A DNA stretch of 64,000 nt from Hyphomicrobiales bacterium (GCA_900473185.1 UCKU01000012.1:86579-150578), one strand, 5' to 3'; counted from the stretch's first letter, positions 17,708 to 27,716 are shown. The notes: generated by a model from the letters alone, not told the origin. Numbers and translations are program-made.

Positions 17708-18016
17708 CATCGGATCGACATCTCCCTATCTGTCATGAACGGCAGGCTCTCTTCGGCCCGCCGTCGTCTTTTTGTGCGACTGCACCAAGACGAAATTCTA
17801 CGGATCATATCAATTGACCGTCCTGCAACGGCGTCGAAGCGTTGAAGGTTCGGGAAGAGGCCACCCAGCTCCCGTTATATAATTTATATATATCAACATC
17901 TTATGCGCATTCTGTTTGTTTATCGATAAAAACACTTGTTCGATGCAAAATAGATGATAACGTTTCAATTAAATTGAATGCCGGATGGCAGTAGTCAACG
18001 TTTGGGAGGACGTGAC
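17708..18016 (+). promoter_or_regulatory. Promoter region of the sugar/fucoside operon with a candidate LacI operator
   Basis: 309 bases without a gene. There is an AT-rich tract at 17874-17892. ATGATAACGTTTCAAT lies at about 17954-17969, centred on the palindrome AACGTT (17959-17964), which resembles LacI/GalR-family operators. The LacI-type regulator at 23298 in the same cluster is the likely ligand. No confident -35/-10 pair was assigned. Confidence 0.45.
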
Positions 18017-19324
18017 ATGACCAGCAGCAGTAGATTTATGCCCGAAATCCGTCGTCGCACTCTGCTTGCAGGGGCGGGAAGCACCGCCTTGCTAGCCGTA
18101 ACAGGTGCGGCACGGGCGCAGGATGCGGTGAGCGGCGAGCTCGTCATTTTGAACTGGCTCGGCGGCTCCGAGCTCGACATGATGCATTCGATCCAGAAGG
18201 CCTTTCTGGCGAAATATCCCAATGTGACGATCCGCGAAGTCGTGGTCACCGGCCAGGGTGACATGCGCGGTGGCATCCGCACCGCGCTGATGGGCGGAGA
18301 AGTCGTCGATGTGCTGATCAACACCTGGCCAGCCTTCCGCAAGGAGCTCGCCGATGCCGGCATGCTGCGGCCGGTCGATGACCAATGGAAGTCCTTCGGC
18401 TGGGACAAGCTGATCAGCCAGTCCTGGAAAGACCTCGGCGCCATTGATGGCAAGACCTACGGTCTGACCTATACGTTCGGTGACCGCTCCGGCATCTGGT
18501 ACAAGAAGGAACATCTCGCCAAGGCCGGGATTACCGAGCCGCCGAAGACGTGGGATGAATTTGTCGCGTCCTTTTCGAAGCTGACCCAAGCCGGTTATGC
18601 GGCCCCGGTTGCCATTCCCGGTAAATACTGGGCGCATGCCGAATGGTTCGAAACCCTGTTGCTGAGGACCGCAGGCGTCGAGACGGCGACGAAGCTCGCC
18701 GCCCATGAGATCCCCTGGACCGATCCCGCGGTGAAGACGGCGCTGACCAAATACGCCCAAATGCTGACATCCGGCTGCTGCGGCGCGCCGAATACCATGC
18801 TTGCCAATGACTGGGACGGCGAAGCAGACCAGATCTTCCAGGCCAATACCAAGAATTATCTCTTGATCGGCATGTGGATGAACAACCGCGCCAAGAACGA
18901 CTACAAGTTGAGGGAGGGCAAGGACTACGGCCTCTTCCAGTTCCCCTCGCTCGGCATGGGCCATGACGATACGTCGAGCGTCGATGCCAAGGAACTGCTG
19001 GTGACGACGAACGGCCCCAATCCCAAGGCGGCTGACGCTTTTCTCGATTTCTGGACGAGCGCGGATGCCGCCAATATTCTCGCCAAGGCGGGTTATGCCT
19101 CACCGAGCAGCAATGTCGATGCCTCTCTGTACGGCGAAGCGCAGAAGGTGGCGACGCAGGCCGTCGCGAGCTCGAAACTGCAATTCGTACTCGGCGACCT
19201 TTTGCCCGGCGATCTCGTCGACGAGTATCGCGTGCAGCTGCAGAAATTCCTGCAAGATCCGTCCGATGCCAATATCGATACGGTTCTTGCGGCTATCGAG
19301 ACCAAGGCCAAGGGTTCCTACTGA
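18017..19324 (+). CDS. Sugar ABC transporter, extracellular substrate-binding protein
   Basis: 435 residues from the ATG at 18017, after GGGAGGA. A twin-arginine signal (EIRRRTLLAGAGSTALLAVTGAARA) precedes a family-1 solute-binding fold (ELVILNWLGGSELDMMHSIQKAFLAKYPN; DVLINTWPAFRKELADAGMLRPVD; YGLTYTFGDRSGIWYKKE). It is the first gene of an operon with two permeases, a candidate fucosidase, a LacI regulator, an ATPase and a GH95 enzyme. The ligand is therefore probably a fucosylated or related oligosaccharide, by inference from context. Confidence 0.9.
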   Translation: MTSSSRFMPEIRRRTLLAGAGSTALLAVTGAARAQDAVSGELVILNWLGGSELDMMHSIQKAFLAKYPNVTIREVVVTGQGDMRGGIRTALMGGEVVDVLINTWPAFRKELADAGMLRPVDDQWKSFGWDKLISQSWKDLGAIDGKTYGLTYTFGDRSGIWYKKEHLAKAGITEPPKTWDEFVASFSKLTQAGYAAPVAIPGKYWAHAEWFETLLLRTAGVETATKLAAHEIPWTDPAVKTALTKYAQMLTSGCCGAPNTMLANDWDGEADQIFQANTKNYLLIGMWMNNRAKNDYKLREGKDYGLFQFPSLGMGHDDTSSVDAKELLVTTNGPNPKAADAFLDFWTSADAANILAKAGYASPSSNVDASLYGEAQKVATQAVASSKLQFVLGDLLPGDLVDEYRVQLQKFLQDPSDANIDTVLAAIETKAKGSY

Positions 19325-20283
19325 TGGCTAGCACCTCCGCTTCCCCGGTGCGGGAAGCGGCGGGCGTGATGCAGGGTTCTCCGCTGGCGGCTGGCATCAA
19401 GGGCCGTCGGCGTCTGCTCAGGAACACGCCCGCCGCACTGATCCTGATTGCGCCGGTTCTCGTGTTGTTTGCGATTGCCGTGATCTACCCGCTGGTGGAG
19501 ACGATCCGGCTGAGCTTCTGGGACATCCAGGGGCTGAGAAAGCCTGTTTTCATCGGCTTCGGAAATTATGCGCGGCTCTTTGCCGACGCGGCTTTCCGCA
19601 ACACGTTGCTGACGACCTTGATCTTCACCATCGGCACGACTGTCATCTCAGTGGCGATCGGCTGGATTCTGGCAATGCTGTGCGCTTTTGCGCCGCAGCA
19701 GACCCTGCCCTTCCGCGTGATGATCTTCGCGGCCTTCGGCATTTCGGAAGCGGTTTCCGGCTATATGTGGATCGGCATTTACAGGGCGGATGCCGGCGGC
19801 TTGCTCAATTCGCTGATCCAGCTCCTGGGCTTTCCGGGCTTTGCGCATGCCTGGTTAGGGGATGCCAACACGGCCCTCTGGGCGCTGATCATCGCGGCTT
19901 CCTGGAGCGGCGTCGGTCTGCCCCTAATGCTGATCTTTGCAGCCATACAGGCAATCCCGAAATCTGTGCTCGAAGCAGCCTATATGGATGGCGCCAAGCC
20001 GGTCTCGACCATGCGGCATATCATGATGCCGCTATCGATGCCGGGCGTGCGCGTCGCCGTCTTCATCAACCTGCTGACGGCTCTGCGCGCCTTCGACATC
20101 ATCTATATCCTGACCGGCGGCGGGCCGGTGCGCTCGACGGAGACCGTCGGTTACTTCATGTACCGGGAATCCATGACCCAGTTCAAACTGGGCTATGGCG
20201 CGGCAGCCACCGTAATACTGCTGCTCGCGGTCCTCATCGTCTCGATCCCCGCCATCATCCAGCGAACGGCAGGTGCGAAATGA
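19324..20283 (+). CDS. Sugar ABC transporter permease (MalF type)
   Basis: 319 residues. The start codon overlaps the preceding stop (TGATG). It has a cytoplasmic N-terminus of about 40 residues and about six membrane segments. The EAA loop is EAAYMDGAKPVSTMRHIMMPLSMPG. It is the first of the two membrane subunits of the carbohydrate importer and overlaps the second by four bases. Confidence 0.92.
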   Translation: MASTSASPVREAAGVMQGSPLAAGIKGRRRLLRNTPAALILIAPVLVLFAIAVIYPLVETIRLSFWDIQGLRKPVFIGFGNYARLFADAAFRNTLLTTLIFTIGTTVISVAIGWILAMLCAFAPQQTLPFRVMIFAAFGISEAVSGYMWIGIYRADAGGLLNSLIQLLGFPGFAHAWLGDANTALWALIIAASWSGVGLPLMLIFAAIQAIPKSVLEAAYMDGAKPVSTMRHIMMPLSMPGVRVAVFINLLTALRAFDIIYILTGGGPVRSTETVGYFMYRESMTQFKLGYGAAATVILLLAVLIVSIPAIIQRTAGAK

Positions 20284-21101
20284 TCGGCAAGGCTCCTCGC
20301 TGGATTATTGTCGTCGTCGGCATCGTCGCCTTCATCTGGGTGATACCGATCATCGGCATCGTCGTAACGTCGCTGCGCCCGCCCGAAGGCGTCTCGCTCG
20401 GCTGGTGGCGCTTCGATCATTTCGATCTGACCTTCGATGCCTGGCGCCGCGTCTGGGACAAATATCCGCTCGCCGACTCCATGTGGGTGACGATGAAGAC
20501 GGCGGGCATTGCGACAGCGCTCACCATGCTGCTGACACCAGCGGCAGCCTATGCCTTCCACTTCCTGACATTCCCATTCCGCCGGGTGCTGCTGATCATC
20601 ATCATCAACGCATTTGTGCTGCCGCAGCAGGTCGTGATCATTCCGCTCTTCACGCTCTGGCGCGACATGGGGCTGATCGACAACATCCTTTCGGTGCTCA
20701 TCCCCTATGTCGGGCTGTCCTTCGCCTGGTCGATCTTCCTCGTCAAGAACTTCTTCGAGGACTTCCCTAGGGAATTGGTGGAGGCCGCCAAGATCGACGG
20801 CTGCGGGCCGCTGGCGACCTTCCGCCATGTGGTGTTGCCGAACAGCCTTTCGCCGATCTTTGCCGTCGGCATCCTGCAGTTCCTCTGGACATGGAACGCC
20901 CTGCTGCTGCCCATGCTCTTCCTGCGCAGCGATGTGCCCCTTCCCGTGCTGCTTGCCCGCATTTCTGGCAGCTACGAAATTAATTGGGACCTGAGATCGG
21001 TGGCGGCCATCATCACCACCCTCGTTCCCCTGCTCGTCTTCCTTGTCTTCCAACGTCAGTTCGCCGCCGGCTCGCAAACCCGCACCGGCGCAAAGGAATA
21101 G
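20280..21101 (+). CDS. Sugar ABC transporter permease (MalG type)
   Basis: 273 residues from the ATG at 20280, overlapping the previous stop (ATGA). It has about six membrane segments and the EAA loop VEAAKIDGCGPLATFRHVVLPNSLSP, as in the second permeases of CUT1 sugar importers. It ends five bases before the glycosidase at 21106. Confidence 0.92.
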   Translation: MIGKAPRWIIVVVGIVAFIWVIPIIGIVVTSLRPPEGVSLGWWRFDHFDLTFDAWRRVWDKYPLADSMWVTMKTAGIATALTMLLTPAAAYAFHFLTFPFRRVLLIIIINAFVLPQQVVIIPLFTLWRDMGLIDNILSVLIPYVGLSFAWSIFLVKNFFEDFPRELVEAAKIDGCGPLATFRHVVLPNSLSPIFAVGILQFLWTWNALLLPMLFLRSDVPLPVLLARISGSYEINWDLRSVAAIITTLVPLLVFLVFQRQFAAGSQTRTGAKE

Positions 21102-21105
21102 GACC

Positions 21106-23157
21106 ATGCCCAAGACCACGAACAAGCCGCTGCGCTACCGCCAGATCCATCTCGATTTCCATACGTCGGAACATATTCCCGGCATCGGCGCCGATTTCGA
21201 TCCGGATGCCTTCGTCTCGACGCTGAAGGCAGCGCATGTCGATTCCATCACCATCTTCGCCAAGTGCCATCATGGCTGGTCCTACTATCCGACCAAGGTC
21301 GGCAAGCCGCATCCGCAGCTTGCCCGCCCGGATCTGCTCGGCGACATGGTAAAGGCGCTGTCTGCCGCCGATATCGAAAGCCCAATCTACATCTCCGTGC
21401 AGTGGGACGAGCTGACGGCGCGCGAACATCCCGAATGGCGGGCCATGAGCGCCTCGAACCGCTATCATCACGACAGGCCGGCAGACCCTTCAGCCGGCAA
21501 GCAACTGAGCCCGGCCTGGCACACGCTCTGCCTCAACCACGCGGGGCTCCGCCACTACATCCTGGAACAGGCGCGCGAAGTTGCCCAGAACTATCCGACA
21601 CAGGGGCTTTTCTTCGATATCATCCTGACACCGGATTGCGTCTGCCCTGATTGTATCGAGCGCATGCAATGCGAGGGCCTTGACCCGGAAGATCCGGCCG
21701 ACCGCCTGAAGAATGACGAGGCGGTCAACGAGCAGTTCCGTCGCGAGACCAGCGAGGCGCTGTTCGCAGAGTTTCCGGGCCTGCGCGTGTTCTACAATTG
21801 CGGTCATATCCACAAGCAGGGGCCGGAACGCTTTTCGACCTATTCGCATCTCGAGCTCGAAAGCCTGCCGACCGGCGGCTGGGGCTACGACCATTTCCCG
21901 TCGAGCGCCCGTTACGCGGCCACACTCGGCATGGATTTCCTCGCTCATACCGGCAAGTTCCACACATCCTGGGGCGAATTCGGCGGCTTCAAGCATCCGG
22001 ATGCGTTGGAATATGAATGCGCTCAGATGATCGCGCTCGGCTCCAAATGCCTGGTCGGCGACCAGCTGCATCCGAATGGCGCAATCAACCCGGATACCTA
22101 TGCCTCGATCGCGCCGGCCTATCATCGGGTCGAAAAGCTCGAACCCTTCCTGGAAGGCGCAAAGCAGATTTCCGAAATCGCCATTCTGTCGGCCGAGCAC
22201 ATGAACCCGAAGGGGGCGCGAAACCATCCGAGCGATGATGGCGCGGCCCAGGTGCTGCAGGAGCTGAAACGGCCCTTCGACGTGGTGGATCTTTCTGGCC
22301 GTTTCGAACAGTATCGGCTGCTGATCCTGCCGGATGAAATTCCAGTCGATTCGGCGCTTGCCGCACGGCTGAAATCCTATCTGGCCGGCGGCGGCAAGCT
22401 GTTGGCATCCTGGCATTCCGGTCTTGGCGAGGACGGTAAATTCGCAGTCGATTTCGGCCTTGAACGGGAAGCGACCCCGATCGCGTCCAAGCCGAGCTAT
22501 ATCAAGGCAGGCAAGGATCTCGACCCCTCCATGCCGGAAACGGCTTTCGTGCTTTATGACGAGGCCGAAACCGTCCGCTCGATCGGTGCAACGGTGCTGG
22601 CGGGTGTCTTTCCCTCTTATTTCAACCGCTCCTACAAGCATTTCTGCTCGCATCAGCACGCACCAGACGATCCTGATGCCGATATGCTGGGCGCCGCCGT
22701 CACCGAACATAATGGTGTTGCCTATATCGCCTACCCGATTTTCCGCCTTTACCGGGCGATGGGCCAGCCGCTCTACAAATATGTTGTCCGCGGACTACTC
22801 GACCGCCTCATTCCCAATCCGGCCATGGTGACCGATCTGCCCTCCTCCGGTCGGGCGACATTGACGCGTCAGATCGAGCACGATCGCCATATCCTGCATC
22901 TCCTCTACGGTCCGCCGCAGATCCGCGGCAAGGACGTGCGCGGCGATGACGGCTCGACGCGCGTGATGGAGATGATCGAGGACATTCCGGCGATCGGCCC
23001 TGTCAACGCTACGGTGCGTCTGCCCGCAAAACCGAAGCGCGTTTTCGACGCGATGACCGGCGAAGATCTTGCCTGGAATGCCGGCGACGACGGCGCCATC
23101 AGCATTACCGTGCCACGCCTGCACATCCACAGCGCAGTAGTGTTCGAAGGCGCCTGA
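21106..23157 (+). CDS. GHL6/GH151-like glycoside hydrolase, candidate alpha-L-fucosidase
   Basis: 683 residues from the ATG at 21106. The N-terminal domain is a TIM-barrel hydrolase of the GHL6 type (YRQIHLDFHTSEHIPGIG; SITIFAKCHHGWSYYP; GLFFDIILTPDCVCPDC). Asp171 in GLFFD is a candidate nucleophile, followed by a Cys178/180/183 cluster. Residues of about 360-560 resemble a beta-galactosidase trimerisation-like domain (LLILPDEIPVDSALAARLKSYLAGGGKLLAS). GH151 alpha-L-fucosidases share this architecture, and a GH95 enzyme lies in the same operon. Activity on a beta-galactoside or arabinoside cannot be excluded. There is no signal peptide, so it acts in the cytoplasm on imported sugar. Confidence 0.72.
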   Translation: MPKTTNKPLRYRQIHLDFHTSEHIPGIGADFDPDAFVSTLKAAHVDSITIFAKCHHGWSYYPTKVGKPHPQLARPDLLGDMVKALSAADIESPIYISVQWDELTAREHPEWRAMSASNRYHHDRPADPSAGKQLSPAWHTLCLNHAGLRHYILEQAREVAQNYPTQGLFFDIILTPDCVCPDCIERMQCEGLDPEDPADRLKNDEAVNEQFRRETSEALFAEFPGLRVFYNCGHIHKQGPERFSTYSHLELESLPTGGWGYDHFPSSARYAATLGMDFLAHTGKFHTSWGEFGGFKHPDALEYECAQMIALGSKCLVGDQLHPNGAINPDTYASIAPAYHRVEKLEPFLEGAKQISEIAILSAEHMNPKGARNHPSDDGAAQVLQELKRPFDVVDLSGRFEQYRLLILPDEIPVDSALAARLKSYLAGGGKLLASWHSGLGEDGKFAVDFGLEREATPIASKPSYIKAGKDLDPSMPETAFVLYDEAETVRSIGATVLAGVFPSYFNRSYKHFCSHQHAPDDPDADMLGAAVTEHNGVAYIAYPIFRLYRAMGQPLYKYVVRGLLDRLIPNPAMVTDLPSSGRATLTRQIEHDRHILHLLYGPPQIRGKDVRGDDGSTRVMEMIEDIPAIGPVNATVRLPAKPKRVFDAMTGEDLAWNAGDDGAISITVPRLHIHSAVVFEGA

Positions 23158-23297
23158 TGCAGGTTGAGGTAAGGGAACCGTCGGACTTTGCTCTTGCCGC
23201 CCGCAATACTGGTGGGCGGCGGGGCGCTGGGCTATACGACGGAAAGGCGCCGGATCAGGCGCCATTTCCCATGAATGAATGCAGGAGCCCGCTCGAA

Positions 23298-24332
23298 ATG
23301 CGACACACGGACCAGACGGCCGGAAGGAGGCGCGGAGCTACGATCATCGACGTTGCCAGAGTGGCAAACGTCGCAGTCGGCACCGTGTCCCGCTATCTCA
23401 ACGGCCAGACGATCCGACGGTCGAACCGCGAGCAGATCGAGCGGGCGATCCAGGATCTCGGCTATCGGCGCAATGCCGCGGCCGCGTCGATCCGCACCGA
23501 TCTGACGCATATGATCGGCTTCCTGGTGCCCACCTTCGACGAATTCCACGCGCGCATGCTGGAGCATCTCGCCCATTCGGTGCGCCGAACTGGCCGGGCG
23601 CTCCTAACCTATTGCCATGGCGGCGATCCGCGCGTCGTCGCCGAAGCCCTAGATTTCTTCGCCGCACAGCGCGTCGATGCGCTGGTCATGGATGGCACGG
23701 CGGAGGTCTACGATCGCGTCGATGACCTGATCCATCACGACATTCCGATTATCTTCTACAATAATGACGTCCGCGGTCTGGCAGCCGACCGGGTGATGGT
23801 GGAAAACCATCGTGCAAGCCACCGTATCGTCAACCACTTAATCGATCTCGGCCATAGCCGCATCGGCATCCTGACCGGTGACCCACGCAACTCCTCGGGC
23901 ATCGAGCGGCTTGCGGGATATGAGCAGGCGCTGCGCGACAGGGGCATAACAATCGATCCGACGCTCGCGGCGCGCGGAAACTGGCGCATGGATGGCGGCT
24001 ATGAGGCGACCAAGCGATTGATGTCGCTCGAAAATCCGCCCACCGCGATCTTTTCCGCCAATTACGGCATGGCAGTCGGAGGGCTGAGCTGGCTGAAGGA
24101 GAACGGCCGGCATGTGCCCGAGGATATTTCGCTCGCCAGCTTCGACGACGTGGCAATCTTCCGGCTCTACGAAGCCGGCATTACGGCCGTCGCCCAACCG
24201 GTGGCAAGCATTGCAGAAACCATCACAGACATTCTCGTGGAACGCCTGACGGAACCGTCAGGCGGGGCGACGCGCAGCGTCGTCCTTGAATGCGACATCA
24301 TCCTGCGAGGCTCGACGCGACGGATCACCTGA
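23298..24332 (+). CDS. LacI-family transcriptional regulator
   Basis: 344 residues from the ATG at 23298, chosen because AGGAG lies ten bases before it; the longer in-frame option at 23157 lacks a site. The N-terminal helix-turn-helix and hinge (TIIDVARVANVAVGTVSRYLNG) is followed by a periplasmic-binding-like effector domain (DALVMDGTAEVY; LIDLGHSRIGILTGDPRNSSGIERLAGYEQAL). It sits within the transport and fucosidase operon, so it is the probable local regulator. A candidate operator lies at 17954-17969. Confidence 0.92.
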   Translation: MRHTDQTAGRRRGATIIDVARVANVAVGTVSRYLNGQTIRRSNREQIERAIQDLGYRRNAAAASIRTDLTHMIGFLVPTFDEFHARMLEHLAHSVRRTGRALLTYCHGGDPRVVAEALDFFAAQRVDALVMDGTAEVYDRVDDLIHHDIPIIFYNNDVRGLAADRVMVENHRASHRIVNHLIDLGHSRIGILTGDPRNSSGIERLAGYEQALRDRGITIDPTLAARGNWRMDGGYEATKRLMSLENPPTAIFSANYGMAVGGLSWLKENGRHVPEDISLASFDDVAIFRLYEAGITAVAQPVASIAETITDILVERLTEPSGGATRSVVLECDIILRGSTRRIT

Positions 24333-24369
24333 CGCGCTCTGCCCGCCAAGCGGTTAAAGGGAGGAAGCT

Positions 24370-25467
24370 TTGGCCAGCGTAGAATTGCACGATATCGACA
24401 AATCCTATGGCAGCTTTCAAGCGATCGAGGGCCTCAATCTGAGCGTCGATGACGGCTCCTTCACGGTCTTCGTCGGCCCCTCCGGCTGTGGAAAATCGAC
24501 GCTGTTGCGCATGATCGCCGGCCTCGAAAAGATCACCGCCGGGGACCTCACGATCGGCGGGCGGCGCATGAACGAGGCCGATCCGATCGAACGCGGCGTC
24601 GCCATGGTCTTCCAGAACTACGCGCTTTATCCGCATATGACGGTGGAGCAGAATATCGGCTTCTCGCTGCGCATGGCCGGCATGGGCAAGGCCGATATCG
24701 ACAGGAGCGTTTCCGCCGCCGCTGCAACCTTGCAGATCGAGTCGCTCCTGAAGCGCAAACCCGCCCAACTCTCGGGCGGCCAACGCCAGCGTGTCGCAAT
24801 CGGCCGGGCGATCGTGCGCAACCCGGCCGTCTTCCTGTTCGACGAGCCGCTGTCGAACCTCGATGCGGAATTGCGGGTCTCGATGCGCGTCGAAATCGCC
24901 AAGCTACACCGGCGCATCGGCGCCACGATGATCTATGTCACCCATGACCAGACCGAAGCGATGACACTTGCCGACAAGATCGTCGTCATGCGCGCCGGCA
25001 AGATCGAGCAGGCCGGCACGCCGGACACGCTCTATGCCGATCCCGACAATTTCTTCGTCGCCGGCTTCATCGGGTCGCCGCGGATGAATTTCCTCGATGG
25101 CAAGCTCGGCGCGGATGGGGTGATCAAGCTCGATTGCGGCACGGTTTTCAGAGCCGGCATCGTCGGCCCGGGCAAGGACATGCCGGTCAAGGTCGGCATC
25201 CGCCCGGAACATTTCACCGGACAGGACGAAGGCGGCGGCGCGATCGACGTCAAGGTCGACGTTGTGGAGAACCTCGGCGGAACCCGCTTCATCTACGGAA
25301 CTCTCGCTTCGGGCCAACCCGTGATCATCGAGGACCGCTCGGAAAGGACCCTGCGCCCGGGCGAAACGGTCAGCGCCGGCTTTGCCGCGAGAAAGGCGCT
25401 GCTCTTCAGCGTCGACGGCCTGCGGATCCGCGATATCAGGCCGGCAAACAGCATCCCGGCAGAATGA
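24370..25467 (+). CDS. Sugar ABC transporter ATP-binding protein (UgpC/MsmK type)
   Basis: 365 residues from a TTG at 24370 preceded by AAGGGAGG. It has Walker A GPSGCGKSTLLRM near residue 38, the signature LSGGQRQRVAIGRAI, Walker B FLFDEPLSNLDAEL and the switch His in YVTHDQTEAMTLADK. The C-terminal TOBE/OB domain is typical of the sugar importer ATPases. It powers the permeases at 19324 and 20280. It overlaps the next gene (ATGA). Confidence 0.92.
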   Translation: MASVELHDIDKSYGSFQAIEGLNLSVDDGSFTVFVGPSGCGKSTLLRMIAGLEKITAGDLTIGGRRMNEADPIERGVAMVFQNYALYPHMTVEQNIGFSLRMAGMGKADIDRSVSAAAATLQIESLLKRKPAQLSGGQRQRVAIGRAIVRNPAVFLFDEPLSNLDAELRVSMRVEIAKLHRRIGATMIYVTHDQTEAMTLADKIVVMRAGKIEQAGTPDTLYADPDNFFVAGFIGSPRMNFLDGKLGADGVIKLDCGTVFRAGIVGPGKDMPVKVGIRPEHFTGQDEGGGAIDVKVDVVENLGGTRFIYGTLASGQPVIIEDRSERTLRPGETVSAGFAARKALLFSVDGLRIRDIRPANSIPAE

Positions 25468-27716
25468 CGATGGCGAACAACCTTCTCTGGTACGATGCCC
25501 CTGCCCGGCTCTGGACGGATGCTCTGCCGCTCGGCAATGGTCGACTCGGCGCCATGGTCTTCGGCGATCCCGTTTCCGAGAGGCTGCAGATCAACGAGTC
25601 CACCTTCTGGGCCGGCGGCCCTTACCGGCCGGTCAATCCCGATGCCTATGGCCACCTGGAGAAAATACGGGAACTGATCTTCGCCGGGCACTATGCGGAA
25701 GCGGAAGCAATGGCCGAAGAACATCTGATGGCGCGACCGATCAAGCAGATGTCCTATCAGCCGATCGGCGATCTCCGCATCGATTTCCTCCATTCTCAAA
25801 CTGTCGGCAGCTACCGTCGCACGCTTGATCTCGATACGGCGATCGCCACGACCTCCTATGTTGCCGACGGCATCACCTTCTTTCGCGAGGCCTTTGTTTC
25901 CCCGGTCGATGGCGTGCTTGTTCTGCGCCTTTCGGCGGATCGGCCCGGAGCCATCAGATGCCGGATATCGCTCGACAGCCCGCAACAAGGGCAACTCTTC
26001 GACCAGGACGCTGCAGGACTGACCTTCTCCGGCACCGGCAAGGCGGAATGGGGTATTGCCGCCGCCCTTCGCTTTGCTTTCGGCATTCGGGTGCTCAATA
26101 CAGGAGGGAGCTTGAGCTCCTCCGACGGCATCATCTCCGTAGACAGTGCCGACGAGCTTGTGATTCTGCTCGATGCCGCCACGAGTTTCCGGCGTTTTGA
26201 CGATGTCTCCGGCGATCCGGATGGCACTATCACCGGGCGCCTTTCGAAAGCCGGCGGCCGCAGCATCGAGGCCATGCATCGTGACCATATCATCGAGCAT
26301 CAAAGGCTGTTCCGTGCCTTCGCGATTGATCTTGGCACGACGCAGGCAGCCTCGCAGCCGACCGATCGCCGGATTGCGGGCTTTGCCGACGGAGGGGATC
26401 CAGCGCTTGCGGCACTCTATGTGCAATTCGGCCGCTACTTGATGATCGCCTCGTCCCGCCCGGGCACGCAGCCTGCAAACCTGCAGGGCATCTGGAACGA
26501 GGAGGTCGATCCGCCCTGGGGCAGCAAATATACGGCCAACATCAATCTGCAGATGAATTACTGGCTGCCGGCCCCGGCCAATCTGCCCCAATGCATCGAG
26601 CCGCTCGTCGAGATGGCGGAGGAACTTGCTGAAGCCGGACGTGAGACGGCACAAGTGCATTATCGCGCCCGCGGCTGGGTCATGCACCACAATACCGATC
26701 TCTGGCGCGCGACCGGGCCGATCGACGGCGCCAAATGGGGCCTCTGGCCGACCGGTGGCGCCTGGCTCATGACACAATTGCTTGATCTCAGCGATTACCT
26801 CGACGACGCCGATCGTCTACGCAGGCGGCTTTTCCCGGTTGCCAAGGCTGCGGCAGAGTTTGTTTTCGATGCGCTGGCGTCGCTTCCGGGCACAAACTAT
26901 CTGGTGACAAATCCCTCGCTGTCACCCGAGAATGTCCACCCGCACGGCGCTTCGATCTGCGCCGGGCCTGCCATGGACAGCCAGATTATCCGAGACTTCC
27001 TCAATCTGCTTCGCCCCATCGCCACCTCCATCGGCGGCGAGGATGAGTTCGTCTCGGAGATCGATCGTGTCCTGCCGCGCCTTCCGCCGGACAGGATCGG
27101 ATCGGCGGGCCAGCTGCAGGAATGGCTTGAAGACTGGGACTTGCAAGCGCCGGAAATGCACCACCGGCATGTCTCGCACCTCTACGGCCTCTATCCGAGC
27201 TGGCAGATCGACATGGACAACACGCCTGCACTTGCCGCCGCAGCTCGTCGCTCGCTGGAAATCCGCGGTGACGACGCGACGGGCTGGGGCATCGGCTGGC
27301 GCATCAATCTCTGGGCACGGCTTCGCGACGGCGATCATGCCCTCGACGTCGTCAAGCTGCTTATCAGCCCTGAGCGGACCTATACCAATCTGTTCGATGC
27401 CCATCCGCCCTTCCAGATCGACGGTAATTTCGGTGGGGCCGCCGGCATCCTGGAAATGCTGGTGCAGTCTCGCCCAGGCGAAATTCACCTACTCCCGGCC
27501 TTGCCCAAAGCGTGGCCGCGCGGCTCGTTGCGCGGTTTGCGGGTGCGCGGCGGCATGCTTCTCGACCTCGACTGGGAGAATGGCAGGCCGGTGAAGATTG
27601 CGATTTCGGCGGCACGGGATATTCGCACGGCCATCCGCTTTGCGGACGGCAGGTTCAGCGTCGCCCTTGCCACTGGACAGACTTTCATGGCGAGCAAGGA
27701 CGATCTCTTCACATAG
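25464..27716 (+). CDS. GH95 alpha-L-fucosidase family protein
   Basis: 750 residues, starting in an ATGA overlap with the ATPase gene; a second ATG lies six bases on. All characteristic GH95 segments are present in order: LPLGNGRLGAMVFG and ESTFWAGGP at the N-terminus, NINLQMNYW, HHNTDLWR followed by LWPTGGAW, NPSLSPEN with its acid candidate, GWGIGWRINLWARL and FQIDGNFGG. GH95 enzymes remove alpha-1,2-linked L-fucose or L-galactose, for example from xyloglucan. No signal peptide is seen, so the substrate is imported first. Confidence 0.93.
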   Translation: MTMANNLLWYDAPARLWTDALPLGNGRLGAMVFGDPVSERLQINESTFWAGGPYRPVNPDAYGHLEKIRELIFAGHYAEAEAMAEEHLMARPIKQMSYQPIGDLRIDFLHSQTVGSYRRTLDLDTAIATTSYVADGITFFREAFVSPVDGVLVLRLSADRPGAIRCRISLDSPQQGQLFDQDAAGLTFSGTGKAEWGIAAALRFAFGIRVLNTGGSLSSSDGIISVDSADELVILLDAATSFRRFDDVSGDPDGTITGRLSKAGGRSIEAMHRDHIIEHQRLFRAFAIDLGTTQAASQPTDRRIAGFADGGDPALAALYVQFGRYLMIASSRPGTQPANLQGIWNEEVDPPWGSKYTANINLQMNYWLPAPANLPQCIEPLVEMAEELAEAGRETAQVHYRARGWVMHHNTDLWRATGPIDGAKWGLWPTGGAWLMTQLLDLSDYLDDADRLRRRLFPVAKAAAEFVFDALASLPGTNYLVTNPSLSPENVHPHGASICAGPAMDSQIIRDFLNLLRPIATSIGGEDEFVSEIDRVLPRLPPDRIGSAGQLQEWLEDWDLQAPEMHHRHVSHLYGLYPSWQIDMDNTPALAAAARRSLEIRGDDATGWGIGWRINLWARLRDGDHALDVVKLLISPERTYTNLFDAHPPFQIDGNFGGAAGILEMLVQSRPGEIHLLPALPKAWPRGSLRGLRVRGGMLLDLDWENGRPVKIAISAARDIRTAIRFADGRFSVALATGQTFMASKDDLFT

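Noticed and set aside
21490..22710. 406-residue open frame antisense to the GHL6-like enzyme
   Set aside because: No motif and no ribosome site; a shadow of a confident gene.
25293..26777. 494-residue open frame antisense to the ATPase and GH95 genes
   Set aside because: Same reason; its composition is that of a shadow frame, and both plus-strand genes carry full family motifs.
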